DNA of 64,000 nucleotides from UBA4732 sp002404095. Its GTDB lineage: Bacteria > Planctomycetota > Planctomycetia > Gemmatales > Gemmataceae. The position numbers were made by a program, and so were the translations under genes. The stretch spans positions 22,773 to 86,772 of the forward strand of contig DAIPWT010000009.1 in the NCBI GenBank assembly GCA_036783645.1, in the 5' to 3' direction. Position 1 is the stretch's first letter. Every line of letters begins with the position of its first letter. This document shows positions 16,506 through 25,658 of this stretch, piece after piece. Under the pieces are notes generated by a model that searched no databases, had not been told where the DNA came from, and saw only the letters and a list, made by a program, of their open reading frames with translations.

Positions 16506-19500
16506 ATGTCAGACAGCCATCCTCCCACTCCGAAAAAATTCCTCACCAACCAGGGCGACAACACGCTCAGCAAACGGCTCGAAAAAATCCTGCCGCTCAC
16601 GCAGGACTTCGATTGCCTCGTCGGTTATTTTTTCATCAGCGGCTTCTTCCGCCTTTACCCCGCGCTCGAATCGGTCAAGAAAATACGCATCCTCATCGGT
16701 CTAAAAAATGAGCAGGTCGTTCACGGCCTCATTCAAATCGCCAACGAGGACTCCGCGGAAAGCGTCCCGTCCACGGCAGAGGTCAAGAGAACCTTCGGCG
16801 GGATGATGCGAAGCGAGTTGATCCAAGCGCAGGATTCACTCGCCATCGAAACGGGCATCCGAAAGTTCATCGAGTGGATTCGCTCGGACAAGCTGGAGGT
16901 GAAGCTCTATCGGGAGCAGAACATCCACGCGAAGGTCTACATCATGACGCCGGAGCATCCGGTGCAGGACGTGAACCACGGCTACGTCATCACCGGGTCA
17001 AGCAATCTTTCGCACAGCGGCTTGGAGGGAAATCTGGAGTTCAACGTGTTGCTCGCGGAGCCGGAGGAACACGATTATGCACTGCATCGGTTCAACGAAC
17101 TTTGGGCGGACGCCGTGGACGTGAAGGACGTTCACGACACGATCATTACCACGGTGGAAAAGGAATCCCCCTTCGCCTTCTTCACCCCCTACGAACTCTA
17201 CCTGAAGTTTCTCGCTGACTACTTTCGCGATTACTTGGGCGACCGCTCGAAGCTGAATGCGGAAAACCTGCCGCAGAATTTCAAGAAGCTGCAATACCAA
17301 GAGGATGCCGTCTTCACCGCACAGCAGATGCTCAAGACCTACGGCGGCGTCTTCCTCGCCGATGTCGTTGGCTTGGGCAAAACCTACATTTCGGCGTTGC
17401 TGGCCCTGCAACTCGATGGCCGTTGCCTGGTCATCGCATCGCCAAGCCTTCTCGATGAAAACAGCCCCGGCTCATGGCCGCGCGTGTTGCGCGACTTCTG
17501 CATCCCCGGCCACAAGTGCGTTTCCATCGGCAAGCTTGAAGAGGTCCTGGAACAGGGCGTCGAGTTCTACAAATACGTCTTCATTGACGAATCCCACCGC
17601 TTCAAAGGTGATTCCACACAACGTTACGAGTTGCTCACACGCATCTGCCAAAACAAGGGCGTCATTCTGGTTTCCGCCACCCCATACAACAACGCGCCGG
17701 ACGACATCTACAGTCAGTTAAAGTTGTTCCAGCCTGCCCGCAACAGCACTATCCCCGGACTCCGCAATCTGGAAACGTTTTTCGAGAAGCTGCGAAACCG
17801 CCTCAAGGGGCTGCATCGTCTCGACGACGCCGAGGACTACCTGGCGGCGGTCGAGCTGAACGCTCAGGAACTGCGGGATCGCGTGCTCAAGTATGTCATG
17901 GTCCGCCGCACTCGCCGCGAGGTTGAGGAGTTTTACGGCGAGGACCTCAAAAAGCAGAAGATCTGGTTCCCGAAGGTCAACGATCCCATTCCGCTGCTCT
18001 ACCAGCTCAAACCGAAAGAAAGCGCAGTCTTCACAAGCACGCTGGAGAGCATAACCAGCTCCGACTTCCACTACGCTCGCTACCAGCCCCTAAACCCACT
18101 CTACTTCACCGGGCCGATTGAAGACCGCGCTGTGCAAGGCCAGCGCAACCTCGCCAAGTTCATGAAAATACTGCTCGTGAAGCGGTTGGAAAGCAGTTTC
18201 TACGCCTTTCAGAAAACCCTCGGTCGATTTATCCATTCCCATCAACTCGTACTCCAGGCCTTCGACGACGGATTCGTGTATACAAGCAAGAAGCACAGCC
18301 ACAAGGTGCTGGAGTTCTTGGAAGATGGCGACGATGACGCCATTGACGCTCTGATCCAGGCGGAGAAAGCCGAGAGGTTCGCAACCGCTGAATTCACTCC
18401 CATCTTCCGGGAGCATGTCGCGTCGGACTTGGCCGTGCTTCAAGAGGTCCAGCGCGTGTGGAAAACCATCAAGCGCGATCCGAAATGGGTGGAATTCAAA
18501 CGCGAACTCGCCGCGCAACCGGCGTTCAAGAAGGGAAAGCTTATCATCTTCAGCGAATTCGCTGACACCGCTTGCTATCTCGCGGCAGGCATCAAAAAGG
18601 AAGTGGACGACAAGACGCTCCTTTTCAGCGCCGCATCAAGCCCCGCGCTACGCCGTGAAGTCATCGCCAACTTCGATGCCAACAGCAGCGAGAACCGCGA
18701 CGATTACCGCATCCTCGTCACCACCGACGTTCTGGCGGAAGGCGTGAATCTCCATCGCTCGGCCACCGTCATCAATTACGACATTCCCTGGAACCCGACC
18801 CGCATGATGCAGCGAGTCGGGCGCGTGAACCGCGTCGGCACCAAGTTCAAAGCGCTCTTCACCTACAACTTCTTCCCGACCGATGAGGGCAATGACGAGA
18901 TTGCCTTGACCGAGGCCGCCAAGTCGAAGATTCACGCGTTCATTACTCTGCTGGGCAACGACGCGCGCCTGCTTACGGGTGACGAGAAAATCACCTCGCA
19001 CAACCTCTTCGACCGTATCAACTCCAAGGAAGCAGTCGAGGGCGACCCGGCCGAGCCCAAGAGCGAGCTAAAGTATCTGGGCCAGATCCTTGCCGTGAAA
19101 CAAACCAAGCCAGAACTTTTCCAGCGCATCCTGGCCCTGCCGCCGAAGGCGCGTTCGACGCGCGCTCACGCCCCCGAACCGGCGGCGGCGGACCACCCCG
19201 ACGCCGCGCCGGCGCCTGACCGCCCCGCCCTCATCACCTATTTCCGCCAAGGCCGCCTCGACAAATTCTTTCGCGCCCACGCCGGCGCCGACCGCGCCGA
19301 AGAACTCGACTTCTTCACCACCGCCGAAACCCTCGAAACGACGGCCAAGGAACCGCGCCAAGACATTCCGCCAGCGCATTTCTATCCGCTGCTGGATAAG
19401 AACAAGGAAGGATTCCAAAAAGCAACCACGCCCAGCCTCGAAACCTTGGCGCCGCCCACGGCGGCCGGCAGCGGCAACGAGGCGATCCTCCTGAAGCGAC

Positions 19501-19775
19501 TCCAGGCCAAGGATTTCCGCGCCTATGCCGCGCTGACGCCCGACGATCGCAAGTTCGCCGCCGCCGTGAGGCAAATCATTACCGACGGCCGCGTCGGCAA
19601 GCACACCATTCGTAAAGTGAAAGAGGCGTTCGATAAAACGGCCGATCCCGCCGAGATGTTCGCCATTCTCCGCAAGGAAATCGCCCGTCAATACCTCCTC
19701 GGCCCAGCGCCCAAGCCCGATAAGGACGCGCCGCCGGCCGCGCGTGAAGTCATCCTCTCCTCTTATCTGCCGTAG
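16506..19775 (+). CDS. restriction helicase with N-terminal PLD-type nuclease domain
   Basis: A 1089-residue protein. Residues 1-185 form a phospholipase-D-type nuclease half-site (His141 and Lys143 in HAKVYI; GSSN at 164-167). Residues about 265-850 are an SF2/SNF2-type translocase: Walker A DVVGLGKT (286-293), DESH (361-364), the SATPYNN motif III and QRVGR (769-773). The last 170 residues are a variable helical domain. It should be the ATP-dependent cutting/translocating subunit of a restriction system whose methyltransferase is the next gene, comparable in logic to type III or single-chain type ISP enzymes but split in two. Start ATG 16506 lies soon after a spacer of 136 bases. Confidence 0.9.
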   Translation: MSDSHPPTPKKFLTNQGDNTLSKRLEKILPLTQDFDCLVGYFFISGFFRLYPALESVKKIRILIGLKNEQVVHGLIQIANEDSAESVPSTAEVKRTFGGMMRSELIQAQDSLAIETGIRKFIEWIRSDKLEVKLYREQNIHAKVYIMTPEHPVQDVNHGYVITGSSNLSHSGLEGNLEFNVLLAEPEEHDYALHRFNELWADAVDVKDVHDTIITTVEKESPFAFFTPYELYLKFLADYFRDYLGDRSKLNAENLPQNFKKLQYQEDAVFTAQQMLKTYGGVFLADVVGLGKTYISALLALQLDGRCLVIASPSLLDENSPGSWPRVLRDFCIPGHKCVSIGKLEEVLEQGVEFYKYVFIDESHRFKGDSTQRYELLTRICQNKGVILVSATPYNNAPDDIYSQLKLFQPARNSTIPGLRNLETFFEKLRNRLKGLHRLDDAEDYLAAVELNAQELRDRVLKYVMVRRTRREVEEFYGEDLKKQKIWFPKVNDPIPLLYQLKPKESAVFTSTLESITSSDFHYARYQPLNPLYFTGPIEDRAVQGQRNLAKFMKILLVKRLESSFYAFQKTLGRFIHSHQLVLQAFDDGFVYTSKKHSHKVLEFLEDGDDDAIDALIQAEKAERFATAEFTPIFREHVASDLAVLQEVQRVWKTIKRDPKWVEFKRELAAQPAFKKGKLIIFSEFADTACYLAAGIKKEVDDKTLLFSAASSPALRREVIANFDANSSENRDDYRILVTTDVLAEGVNLHRSATVINYDIPWNPTRMMQRVGRVNRVGTKFKALFTYNFFPTDEGNDEIALTEAAKSKIHAFITLLGNDARLLTGDEKITSHNLFDRINSKEAVEGDPAEPKSELKYLGQILAVKQTKPELFQRILALPPKARSTRAHAPEPAAADHPDAAPAPDRPALITYFRQGRLDKFFRAHAGADRAEELDFFTTAETLETTAKEPRQDIPPAHFYPLLDKNKEGFQKATTPSLETLAPPTAAGSGNEAILLKRLQAKDFRAYAALTPDDRKFAAAVRQIITDGRVGKHTIRKVKEAFDKTADPAEMFAILRKEIARQYLLGPAPKPDKDAPPAAREVILSSYLP

Positions 19776-19807
19776 AGGAGGCGTGTCGTTTACTTGGGTG
19801 ACCTTTA

Positions 19808-19960
19808 CGCTGGGTGCCATGCTTTCGCGGCCGCTTTCGGAACCGAGACAGCGGCAGGGCCGCCGCGAAAGCATGTTGCTCTCGCGCGGCAGACATGCTT
19901 TCGCGGGTCGCCGCGAGGGATTCTCACTCCGACGGGGCCGCGAAAGCATGGCACCCAGCG
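19808..19960. repeat. CATGCTTTCGCGG palindromic element, copy 1
   Basis: A 153-base element between helicase and methyltransferase genes. Outer arms CGCTGGGTGCCATGCTTTCG and its complement close the element. Inside are two hairpins, each opened by CATGCTTTCGCGG and closed by CCGCGAAAGCATG, so the motif appears four times in alternating orientation. The same layout is found at 57919-58067. It has no coding capacity and sits within a likely operon. Confidence 0.85.
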
Positions 19961-20032
19961 GATCGGATCGGAACGCGGCGACAAAGGGAAGTTTCCCCCA
20001 GTATCAGCGCACACACCCGTAGAGATTCTCCT

Positions 20033-23000
20033 ATGGAAAAGAGCACCGCTCAACGCCTTGTCCGCGACACGCTCAAAGCGCCGTTTGATCGAAAACGCTA
20101 CCGCGATTTCATCAACGAACTCTGCAATGGCTTCGATGAATCCAAGAAGCAGTCCATGCAGGTTCCGGACGCCTTCGTCCCGCACGCCAAATCTTGCCAA
20201 CGTCTCGGCACCTTTACCAGCCCCGAAGGCGAGAAGGCCGATGTACTCGTCGTCCAACTCACCGAATCCTACAAGTTGGATCGCACGCGCACCGCGCTGC
20301 GCGACTTTGTGGCCCACAAGCTCAAACGCGGCGAAGGCGACGACAACGCCTATAAAGAAGCCGGCCTCGTCGCTTTCGTCGCGCCTGATTCGCAATCCTG
20401 GCGATTCTCTTTTGTCCGCATGGAATATTCAACCAAGCGCGATCCGAAGACCGGCAAGATTAAACCGGAAGAGCGATTGACCCCGGCGCGGCGGTTCTCC
20501 TACCTCGTCGGCGTGGACGAGGAATGTCATACCGCCCAGTCGCGCTTTCTCACTCTTCTGCAAAACACGGCCGACCATCCGACCCTGGCCCAGATCGAGG
20601 ATGCGTTCAGCGTTGAGGCCGTCACCAAGGAATTCTTCCGAGAGTACGCCCGGCTGTTCGCGGACGTTGACGCCGCGCTGGTCGCCGTCGTGAAGCAGGA
20701 CAAGGCTGTTCGCGACGACTTCCAGGCCAAGGGCGTCGGCACGGTCGAATTCGCCAAGAAACTGCTCGGCCAGATCGTTTTTCTCTATTTCATCCAGAAA
20801 AAGGGCTGGCTCGGCGTCGCCAAGGGCGGCAAGTGGGGCGAGGGCCCGCGCCATTTCATGCGGCAGCTTATGGAACGGGGCCTCGCCGCGAAACAATGCC
20901 TCTTTGACGACGTCCTCGAACCGCTGTTCTACGACACCCTCGCCACCGATCGCGGCCCCGATGCCTGGTGCAAAACCTTCCAGTGCCGCATTCCCTTCCT
21001 CAACGGCGGCTTGTTCGAGCCGATCGCCGGTTATGAATGGAAAAAGACGCACATCGACTTGCCCAACGACCTCTTTACCAACACGCAGCGCTCCAAGGAG
21101 GGCGACGTCGGCACGGGTATCCTCGACGTTTTCGACCGCTACAACTTCACCGTGAACGAAGCGGAGCCGCTGGAAAAAGAAGTCGCCATCGACCCGGAGA
21201 TGCTCGGCAAGGTCTTTGAGAACCTCATTGAGGAAAACCGCCGCAAGGGGCTTGGCGCCTATTACACGCCGCGCGAGATCGTCCATTACATGTGCCAGGA
21301 AAGCCTCATCAACTATCTCGACACGGCCTTGAACATGACGCGCGAATCGCTGGGCGCGGAGAAAGCAATCCAAGGCAACTTCTTTGGTCAAGCCGCCCCT
21401 GCGCAGAAAGCGCTCAAGGTCACGACGCGCCGCGAGATTGTTCCCCGCGCCGACATCGAGATGTTCATCCACCAGGGCGAACAAATCTCCCACTATGAGG
21501 CGGTGGAGACGAAGTATCGCATCACGATGCCCAAAGCCATCGAGAAAAACTATCGCCTGATCGACGAAAAACTGGCCGACATTACCATCTGCGACCCCGC
21601 CGTCGGCTCCGGGGCGTTCCCGGTCGGCATAATGACCGAGATAGTCCGCGCTCGCATCGCACTCACGCCCTATTTCACCGACGTGGCGGAACGCACTCCC
21701 TACTACTTCAAGCGTCACGCCATCCAATCCAGTCTCTACGGCGCGGACATCGACGTAGGCGCCGTTGAGATCGCCAAGCTACGGCTCTGGCTCTCGCTCG
21801 TGGTGGACGAGGAGGACGTTCAACAGATCAAACCGCTGCCAAACCTCGACTATAAGGTAGTAGTCGGCAACTCCCTGATGGGCGTGAAGAAGAACCTGAT
21901 CAACATCGAGCAATTCAAGGAGCTGGAAGCCTTGAAACCCAAGTTCTTTGACGAGTCCAATCGAACCAAGAAGGCGGAATACAAGCGACAGATCGAGGAA
22001 CTCATCCATGTACTGACCAACGGACGCGAGGAGTTCGACTTCGAGATTTACTTCTCCGAGGTTTTTCATGCCAAGGGCGGCTTTGATGTGGTGATCGCCA
22101 ACCCGCCATATTTGAATTCTCGAAGCATGGCAAAAGAAAGCCCCGAAATGCGCAAATTGATTCAGGCTGCCTATTCAATGACGAAAGGTAGTTGGGACAT
22201 CTACATCGCCTTTTTTGAAAAAGGTTTCCGTCTTCTGAACCAAACAGGGGTACTCACTTTCATAACGCCAGACAAATGGATTTCCAAACCGTTCGGCGAT
22301 GAACTGCGAATTCAAACCAATTCCAAGATATTCAGTATTCTCAAAGCCGGTCGTGGGGTATTTGAAAGTGTCAACGTGGACGCGATAGTTTCCATATATG
22401 TGAATGTGGCCCAGCCATTCCTGCGAATTCTTGAGGTTGTAGGAACAGACATGCGATTAAAGACCACTGTCCAGAAGAGTAGCTTGAAGTCTCCTTTCCC
22501 CTACGACTCGCTATTCTCCAACTGCGGGGACTTTTTGGCAAAGATCGATAGGCATCCCGGTAGATTGTCTGAACTCGGACTTTGCGAAAATTCTTGCGCG
22601 ACGGATGACGCATATAGACTGCGCGAATTTATCGAAGAAGAATCCCAAACCGCTAGACAAGATCTGTATCTTCGGATGATTAACACTGGCACAATCGGGA
22701 AGTATCTTTCAAAATGGGGACAGCGGGAGATGGTTTATCTGGGGAGCAGGTATTCGCGGCCTGTCGTCAATAAGAAGCGGTTTCTTCAGGCATTTCCGAA
22801 GTCGTATGGAAAGAAATCCGTCAGGAAGAAAATCATATTGAAGGGTCTAAACTTGTTGGATGCTTGTTTAGATGCAGATGGGTGCGTGATCCCGGGCATA
22901 CCGACGCTTGTGATCCCATGCGACGACGCAGAAACTCTGAAACTGCTCCTTGCCATAGTGAATTGCGCATTGGCGTTCTTCTACATCAAGGAGAAATACC

Positions 23001-23245
23001 CGTCTTCGAGCTACAACGAGGGAACCACGTTCACTAAGGATATGTTAAACGAGCTGCCGCTCCCGAAGCTTGAGCCGAGCGACAAGGCCAACCTTGTTGA
23101 ACTTGTGGACCAAATCCTCGCTGCGAAAGAGAGCGATGCCGGGGCGGACGTGAGCGCGTTCCAACGGAAACTGGACAAGCTGGTGTATGATCTCTATGGC
23201 CTAGAGCCGGAGGAAATCAAACTCGTGCAAGGCATCCCCGGCTAA
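20033..23245 (+). CDS. adenine-specific DNA methyltransferase with target-recognition domain (Eco57I/TaqI-like)
   Basis: A 1070-residue enzyme expected to methylate adenine N6 and supply sequence specificity for the helicase/nuclease encoded upstream. Motif I is CDPAVGSGAF (520-529), catalytic motif IV NPPY (690-693); GLGAYYTPREIVHYM is the usual lead-in of this methylase group. Residues 1-330 are a helical N-terminal domain, and the end (NEGTTFTKDMLNELPLPKLE) is the TaqI-like specificity domain. Codons before the ATG at 20033 belong to the palindrome, so the longer frame from 19814 is rejected. No nuclease motif was noticed here, consistent with the nuclease lying in the helicase subunit. 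Confidence 0.92.
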   Translation: MEKSTAQRLVRDTLKAPFDRKRYRDFINELCNGFDESKKQSMQVPDAFVPHAKSCQRLGTFTSPEGEKADVLVVQLTESYKLDRTRTALRDFVAHKLKRGEGDDNAYKEAGLVAFVAPDSQSWRFSFVRMEYSTKRDPKTGKIKPEERLTPARRFSYLVGVDEECHTAQSRFLTLLQNTADHPTLAQIEDAFSVEAVTKEFFREYARLFADVDAALVAVVKQDKAVRDDFQAKGVGTVEFAKKLLGQIVFLYFIQKKGWLGVAKGGKWGEGPRHFMRQLMERGLAAKQCLFDDVLEPLFYDTLATDRGPDAWCKTFQCRIPFLNGGLFEPIAGYEWKKTHIDLPNDLFTNTQRSKEGDVGTGILDVFDRYNFTVNEAEPLEKEVAIDPEMLGKVFENLIEENRRKGLGAYYTPREIVHYMCQESLINYLDTALNMTRESLGAEKAIQGNFFGQAAPAQKALKVTTRREIVPRADIEMFIHQGEQISHYEAVETKYRITMPKAIEKNYRLIDEKLADITICDPAVGSGAFPVGIMTEIVRARIALTPYFTDVAERTPYYFKRHAIQSSLYGADIDVGAVEIAKLRLWLSLVVDEEDVQQIKPLPNLDYKVVVGNSLMGVKKNLINIEQFKELEALKPKFFDESNRTKKAEYKRQIEELIHVLTNGREEFDFEIYFSEVFHAKGGFDVVIANPPYLNSRSMAKESPEMRKLIQAAYSMTKGSWDIYIAFFEKGFRLLNQTGVLTFITPDKWISKPFGDELRIQTNSKIFSILKAGRGVFESVNVDAIVSIYVNVAQPFLRILEVVGTDMRLKTTVQKSSLKSPFPYDSLFSNCGDFLAKIDRHPGRLSELGLCENSCATDDAYRLREFIEEESQTARQDLYLRMINTGTIGKYLSKWGQREMVYLGSRYSRPVVNKKRFLQAFPKSYGKKSVRKKIILKGLNLLDACLDADGCVIPGIPTLVIPCDDAETLKLLLAIVNCALAFFYIKEKYPSSSYNEGTTFTKDMLNELPLPKLEPSDKANLVELVDQILAAKESDAGADVSAFQRKLDKLVYDLYGLEPEEIKLVQGIPG

Positions 23246-23301
23246 TTTCCCTCGTTCCCGAACTCCTGTTTTTGCCTGACCCGATTGTCCGTTCGGTGCC
23301 A

Positions 23302-23681
23302 TCACAAGGACCGGATGCCGTTTCCCATTGGAACGGTCAGGCACTGACGTTCCTCAGTCGCATCGCCGTCAAAAAGGAACTGCATCCATCGGTTCCCACG
23401 GACGCGCCTGCGTCGCAAGAGCGCCTCCGCTTGTTTTGGCCAATCGTGGAGCGTGGCCGGATCAAAGTCGGCGCCGTTCGGCCAAACCAGGGTATGCACT
23501 TCGGGATCCATTCGTACTTGATGAAACAGGGCGGAATCCCGCAGCGGGCGCGGTAAAGTTCCCCGGCCAAGACCGGCTCAAAGTCGATACCTTGTTCCGT
23601 TTGGTCGTCAAATTGCACGCAAAGGCTGTAAGGCCCCATAATCTGGAACGACGTCACGCGATAAATCGGATGCCCTGTCAT
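23302..23681 (-). pseudogene. DUF2442 protein, frameshifted
   Basis: The start (MTGHPIYRVTSFQIMGPYSL, then VQFDDQTEQGIDFEPVLAGE) and the end (MDPEVHTLVWPNGADFDPAT, LHDWP) are consecutive parts of one DUF2442 protein but lie in different frames. The break is just after GELY, near 23550, where two extra bases (or one missing) sit in a CGCGCCCGC run. GGAGG at 23689-23693 favours the second ATG, 23681. DUF2442 genes usually pair with a DUF4160 toxin-like gene, and none is here. A sequencing error is an alternative to real decay. Confidence 0.8.
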
Positions 23682-23752
23682 CGTCATGCCTCCAGGGGAT
23701 AAATCGGCAATGGCGAAGCGATATACGCCCGCTAACCCCGGGTGGCGTAGAG

Positions 23753-23780
23753 CTTGGCGGGTTGGCGGGCGAGCCGTAAA
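23753..23780 (+). repeat. copy 2 of the direct repeat flanking the restriction module
   Basis: CTTGGCGGGTTGGCGGG followed by CGAGCCGTAAA; see the copy at 16349. Here it is not part of a gene. Its first half also pairs with GCCCGCCAACCGTCCCGCCA at 23805-23824, giving an imperfect hairpin in front of the cytochrome gene's end. Confidence 0.45.
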
Positions 23781-23867
23781 CCCTTAATGGGAAAGGAAAG
23801 ATTAGCCCGCCAACCGTCCCGCCAAATCCGAGGTTTGGCGGGCAGCTGGCGGGACTTTGGCAGGCGG

Positions 23868-25547
23868 TCACGGCAGCAGTTTCACAATCTCCTCGAAGGT
23901 TTTGTGAAACTCTTCCGGAGTGTACTCCGCCGTCGCTTTCAAAACCTGCGGCAGGAAGTCCTCTATCTCGGCCCGTCGGTGTTCCTTCACTTTGTCCGGG
24001 TCTTTTTTATATTCCTCGTCGGCAACGCCTTCACCCGCGTTCGGTAGCTTCAGGTTTAAGCTCGCGTCGAGCTTGGCAAGCTGCGCCACAATGGCCGCCT
24101 GATTCTCCTTCAGACGCATGTCCTCCGCGTCCTTGGAGTCTTCGGCTGCCCGCCGTAGGTCGTCGTAAATCGCTTCAAAGGCCCATGCGGTCCTGCGGGC
24201 CGCGTCATAATCCGGCGTCGCGCCCGCCGCCGGCTTCGCGGCCGAGTTGGCCAGACGCTTCAACAGTTCCCGCGCCGCCTTTTTGCTAAACGCCGATTCA
24301 TGGGCCCCGTCGGTTTTCATCGGCGCATTCAGCTTGGGAAGCAACTCATCGTCCATCAACGCGACCAGAGCCTGGGCGGTCTTTTTGACCTCGGCGTTAT
24401 CGCCGAACGGGCGCCGGCCGAAGCTCTGATACAGAGAAGCGACGCCGTTCTTGAGATCGGCCGCGAACTTCTGATCGCGCTCTTTGTCCATCCCGGCCGC
24501 CTGCCAGTTGCACAGGTCCATCACGGCCGCCGACCACGAGCGCGGCCCCGGCCGGCCCGGCGCGCCGTTGTAGCCGCGCTCCTGGCGCCAACTCGGTTGG
24601 TGTAAATCGTGGTGACAGGCGGCGCAGTCGAACAGGGCGAAGTCGAGAACTTGTTTATCCTTGTCGGCCTGTTCGGCCTTTTGGGCCAACAGGTTGACGG
24701 CCTCGCGGAAGGCCGCCGCGCCGCCCGCCACCACCAACTTCGTCTGCTCCAGTTCCGTCGGATCCCACTGATACTGGGCCTTCTGCATTTCACGGGCTTT
24801 TTCGTTCATCAGCTGCCAGTGTCGCGGCAGGCTGTTACAGAAAACGGCCGTCTCGAAAGCCGGCAGCGGCGGATGCCCGCCCGCATACATATCGTGCGTC
24901 ACCAGCCGATGTTTATCCGGGTCGGCGTCGCCGATGTGACACGACGCACAGACTTTTGTCCGCTTTACCGGATCCCAAAGGTCGGTCATGCCGAACTTTT
25001 CTTGCTTGTAGGTGCGATCCAGTTTGCGCCAGGCCTTGCGTGTTTCTTCGTCGCTAGTTCCATGCACATCGATCCAATTGTTCCAGGGGCCATGACAGGC
25101 GAGACAGCTGACCCCTTTCGCAATCACCTTATCGTCGATCTTCGTCTTCGCCAGTAGGTTGACGGAAACCATGCTATGGCAACCGAGACAATCCTGATCT
25201 TTTTCAGGCGCGACGTCGGAGCCGCGTAGTTTGTTGATGCGCTTAGCCCGCTCGCCGCCGAGAAGGACGTAAGCGTCCTGGTGCTTGTCGTTTTGTTCCC
25301 AAAATGTTCGCTCGTTGCAGCGACACAACGGCTGGAGGTCTGTGCTTTCCGGCGGGGTGCCGAAAGTGTGGCAGACGTTGCACCGACCGGCGTCTTGAAC
25401 GCTCGGCCTTAGCGGGACGACGGGGATGCCGCCATTCGCGGGCGGATCGTCTTTCGCCTCACCGTGCCCCATTAGGCCCCAAGCCGCGACCGCCGCTACG
25501 ACGAGGGCGGACGCCAACCGAAGCCGCCGCGCATGAATTATAGACAT
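23868..25547 (-). CDS. multihaem cytochrome c (c554-like), five CxxCH
   Basis: A 559-residue exported protein: signal peptide (RRLRLASALVVAAVAAWGLM), then five haem-binding sites (CNVCH, CLGCH, CLACH, CASCH, CAACH) in the first 330 residues, and a helical, Lys/Glu-rich C-terminal part. The THDMYAGGHPPLPAFETAVF block is a conserved substrate/haem-ligand motif of cytochrome c554-type proteins. Haems are attached in the periplasm; a role in electron transfer is established for the family, the partner is unknown. GGGAG seven bases upstream supports ATG 25547 over the GTG at 25550. The paralogous cytochrome gene lies 111 bases upstream on the same strand, so an operon is likely. Confidence 0.9.
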   Translation of the reverse strand: MSIIHARRLRLASALVVAAVAAWGLMGHGEAKDDPPANGGIPVVPLRPSVQDAGRCNVCHTFGTPPESTDLQPLCRCNERTFWEQNDKHQDAYVLLGGERAKRINKLRGSDVAPEKDQDCLGCHSMVSVNLLAKTKIDDKVIAKGVSCLACHGPWNNWIDVHGTSDEETRKAWRKLDRTYKQEKFGMTDLWDPVKRTKVCASCHIGDADPDKHRLVTHDMYAGGHPPLPAFETAVFCNSLPRHWQLMNEKAREMQKAQYQWDPTELEQTKLVVAGGAAAFREAVNLLAQKAEQADKDKQVLDFALFDCAACHHDLHQPSWRQERGYNGAPGRPGPRSWSAAVMDLCNWQAAGMDKERDQKFAADLKNGVASLYQSFGRRPFGDNAEVKKTAQALVALMDDELLPKLNAPMKTDGAHESAFSKKAARELLKRLANSAAKPAAGATPDYDAARRTAWAFEAIYDDLRRAAEDSKDAEDMRLKENQAAIVAQLAKLDASLNLKLPNAGEGVADEEYKKDPDKVKEHRRAEIEDFLPQVLKATAEYTPEEFHKTFEEIVKLLP

Positions 25548-25582
25548 CACATCGCTCCCAGAGGGTGACGTAGGGTGCGTTC

Positions 25583-25646
25583 CTACGAACCCGAAGCGCG
25601 AGCGAGGCGCTCGACTGCATTCCTCGCTTGCGCTTCGGGTTAGTAG
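25583..25646. repeat. GAAGCGCGAGCGA palindrome, copy 1
   Basis: Arms GAACCCGAAGCGCGAGCGAG and CTCGCTTGCGCTTCGGGTT pair over about 22 bp with one mismatch, between the two cytochrome genes. A related palindrome with the same GAAGCGCGAGCGA core lies at 31281-31342. Confidence 0.8.
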
Positions 25647-25658
25647 ATCGGTGTACTA

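Noticed and set aside
20429..21727. 432-codon minus-strand open frame
   Set aside because: Antisense to the methyltransferase gene, whose motifs are complete; composition reflects mirrored codons only.
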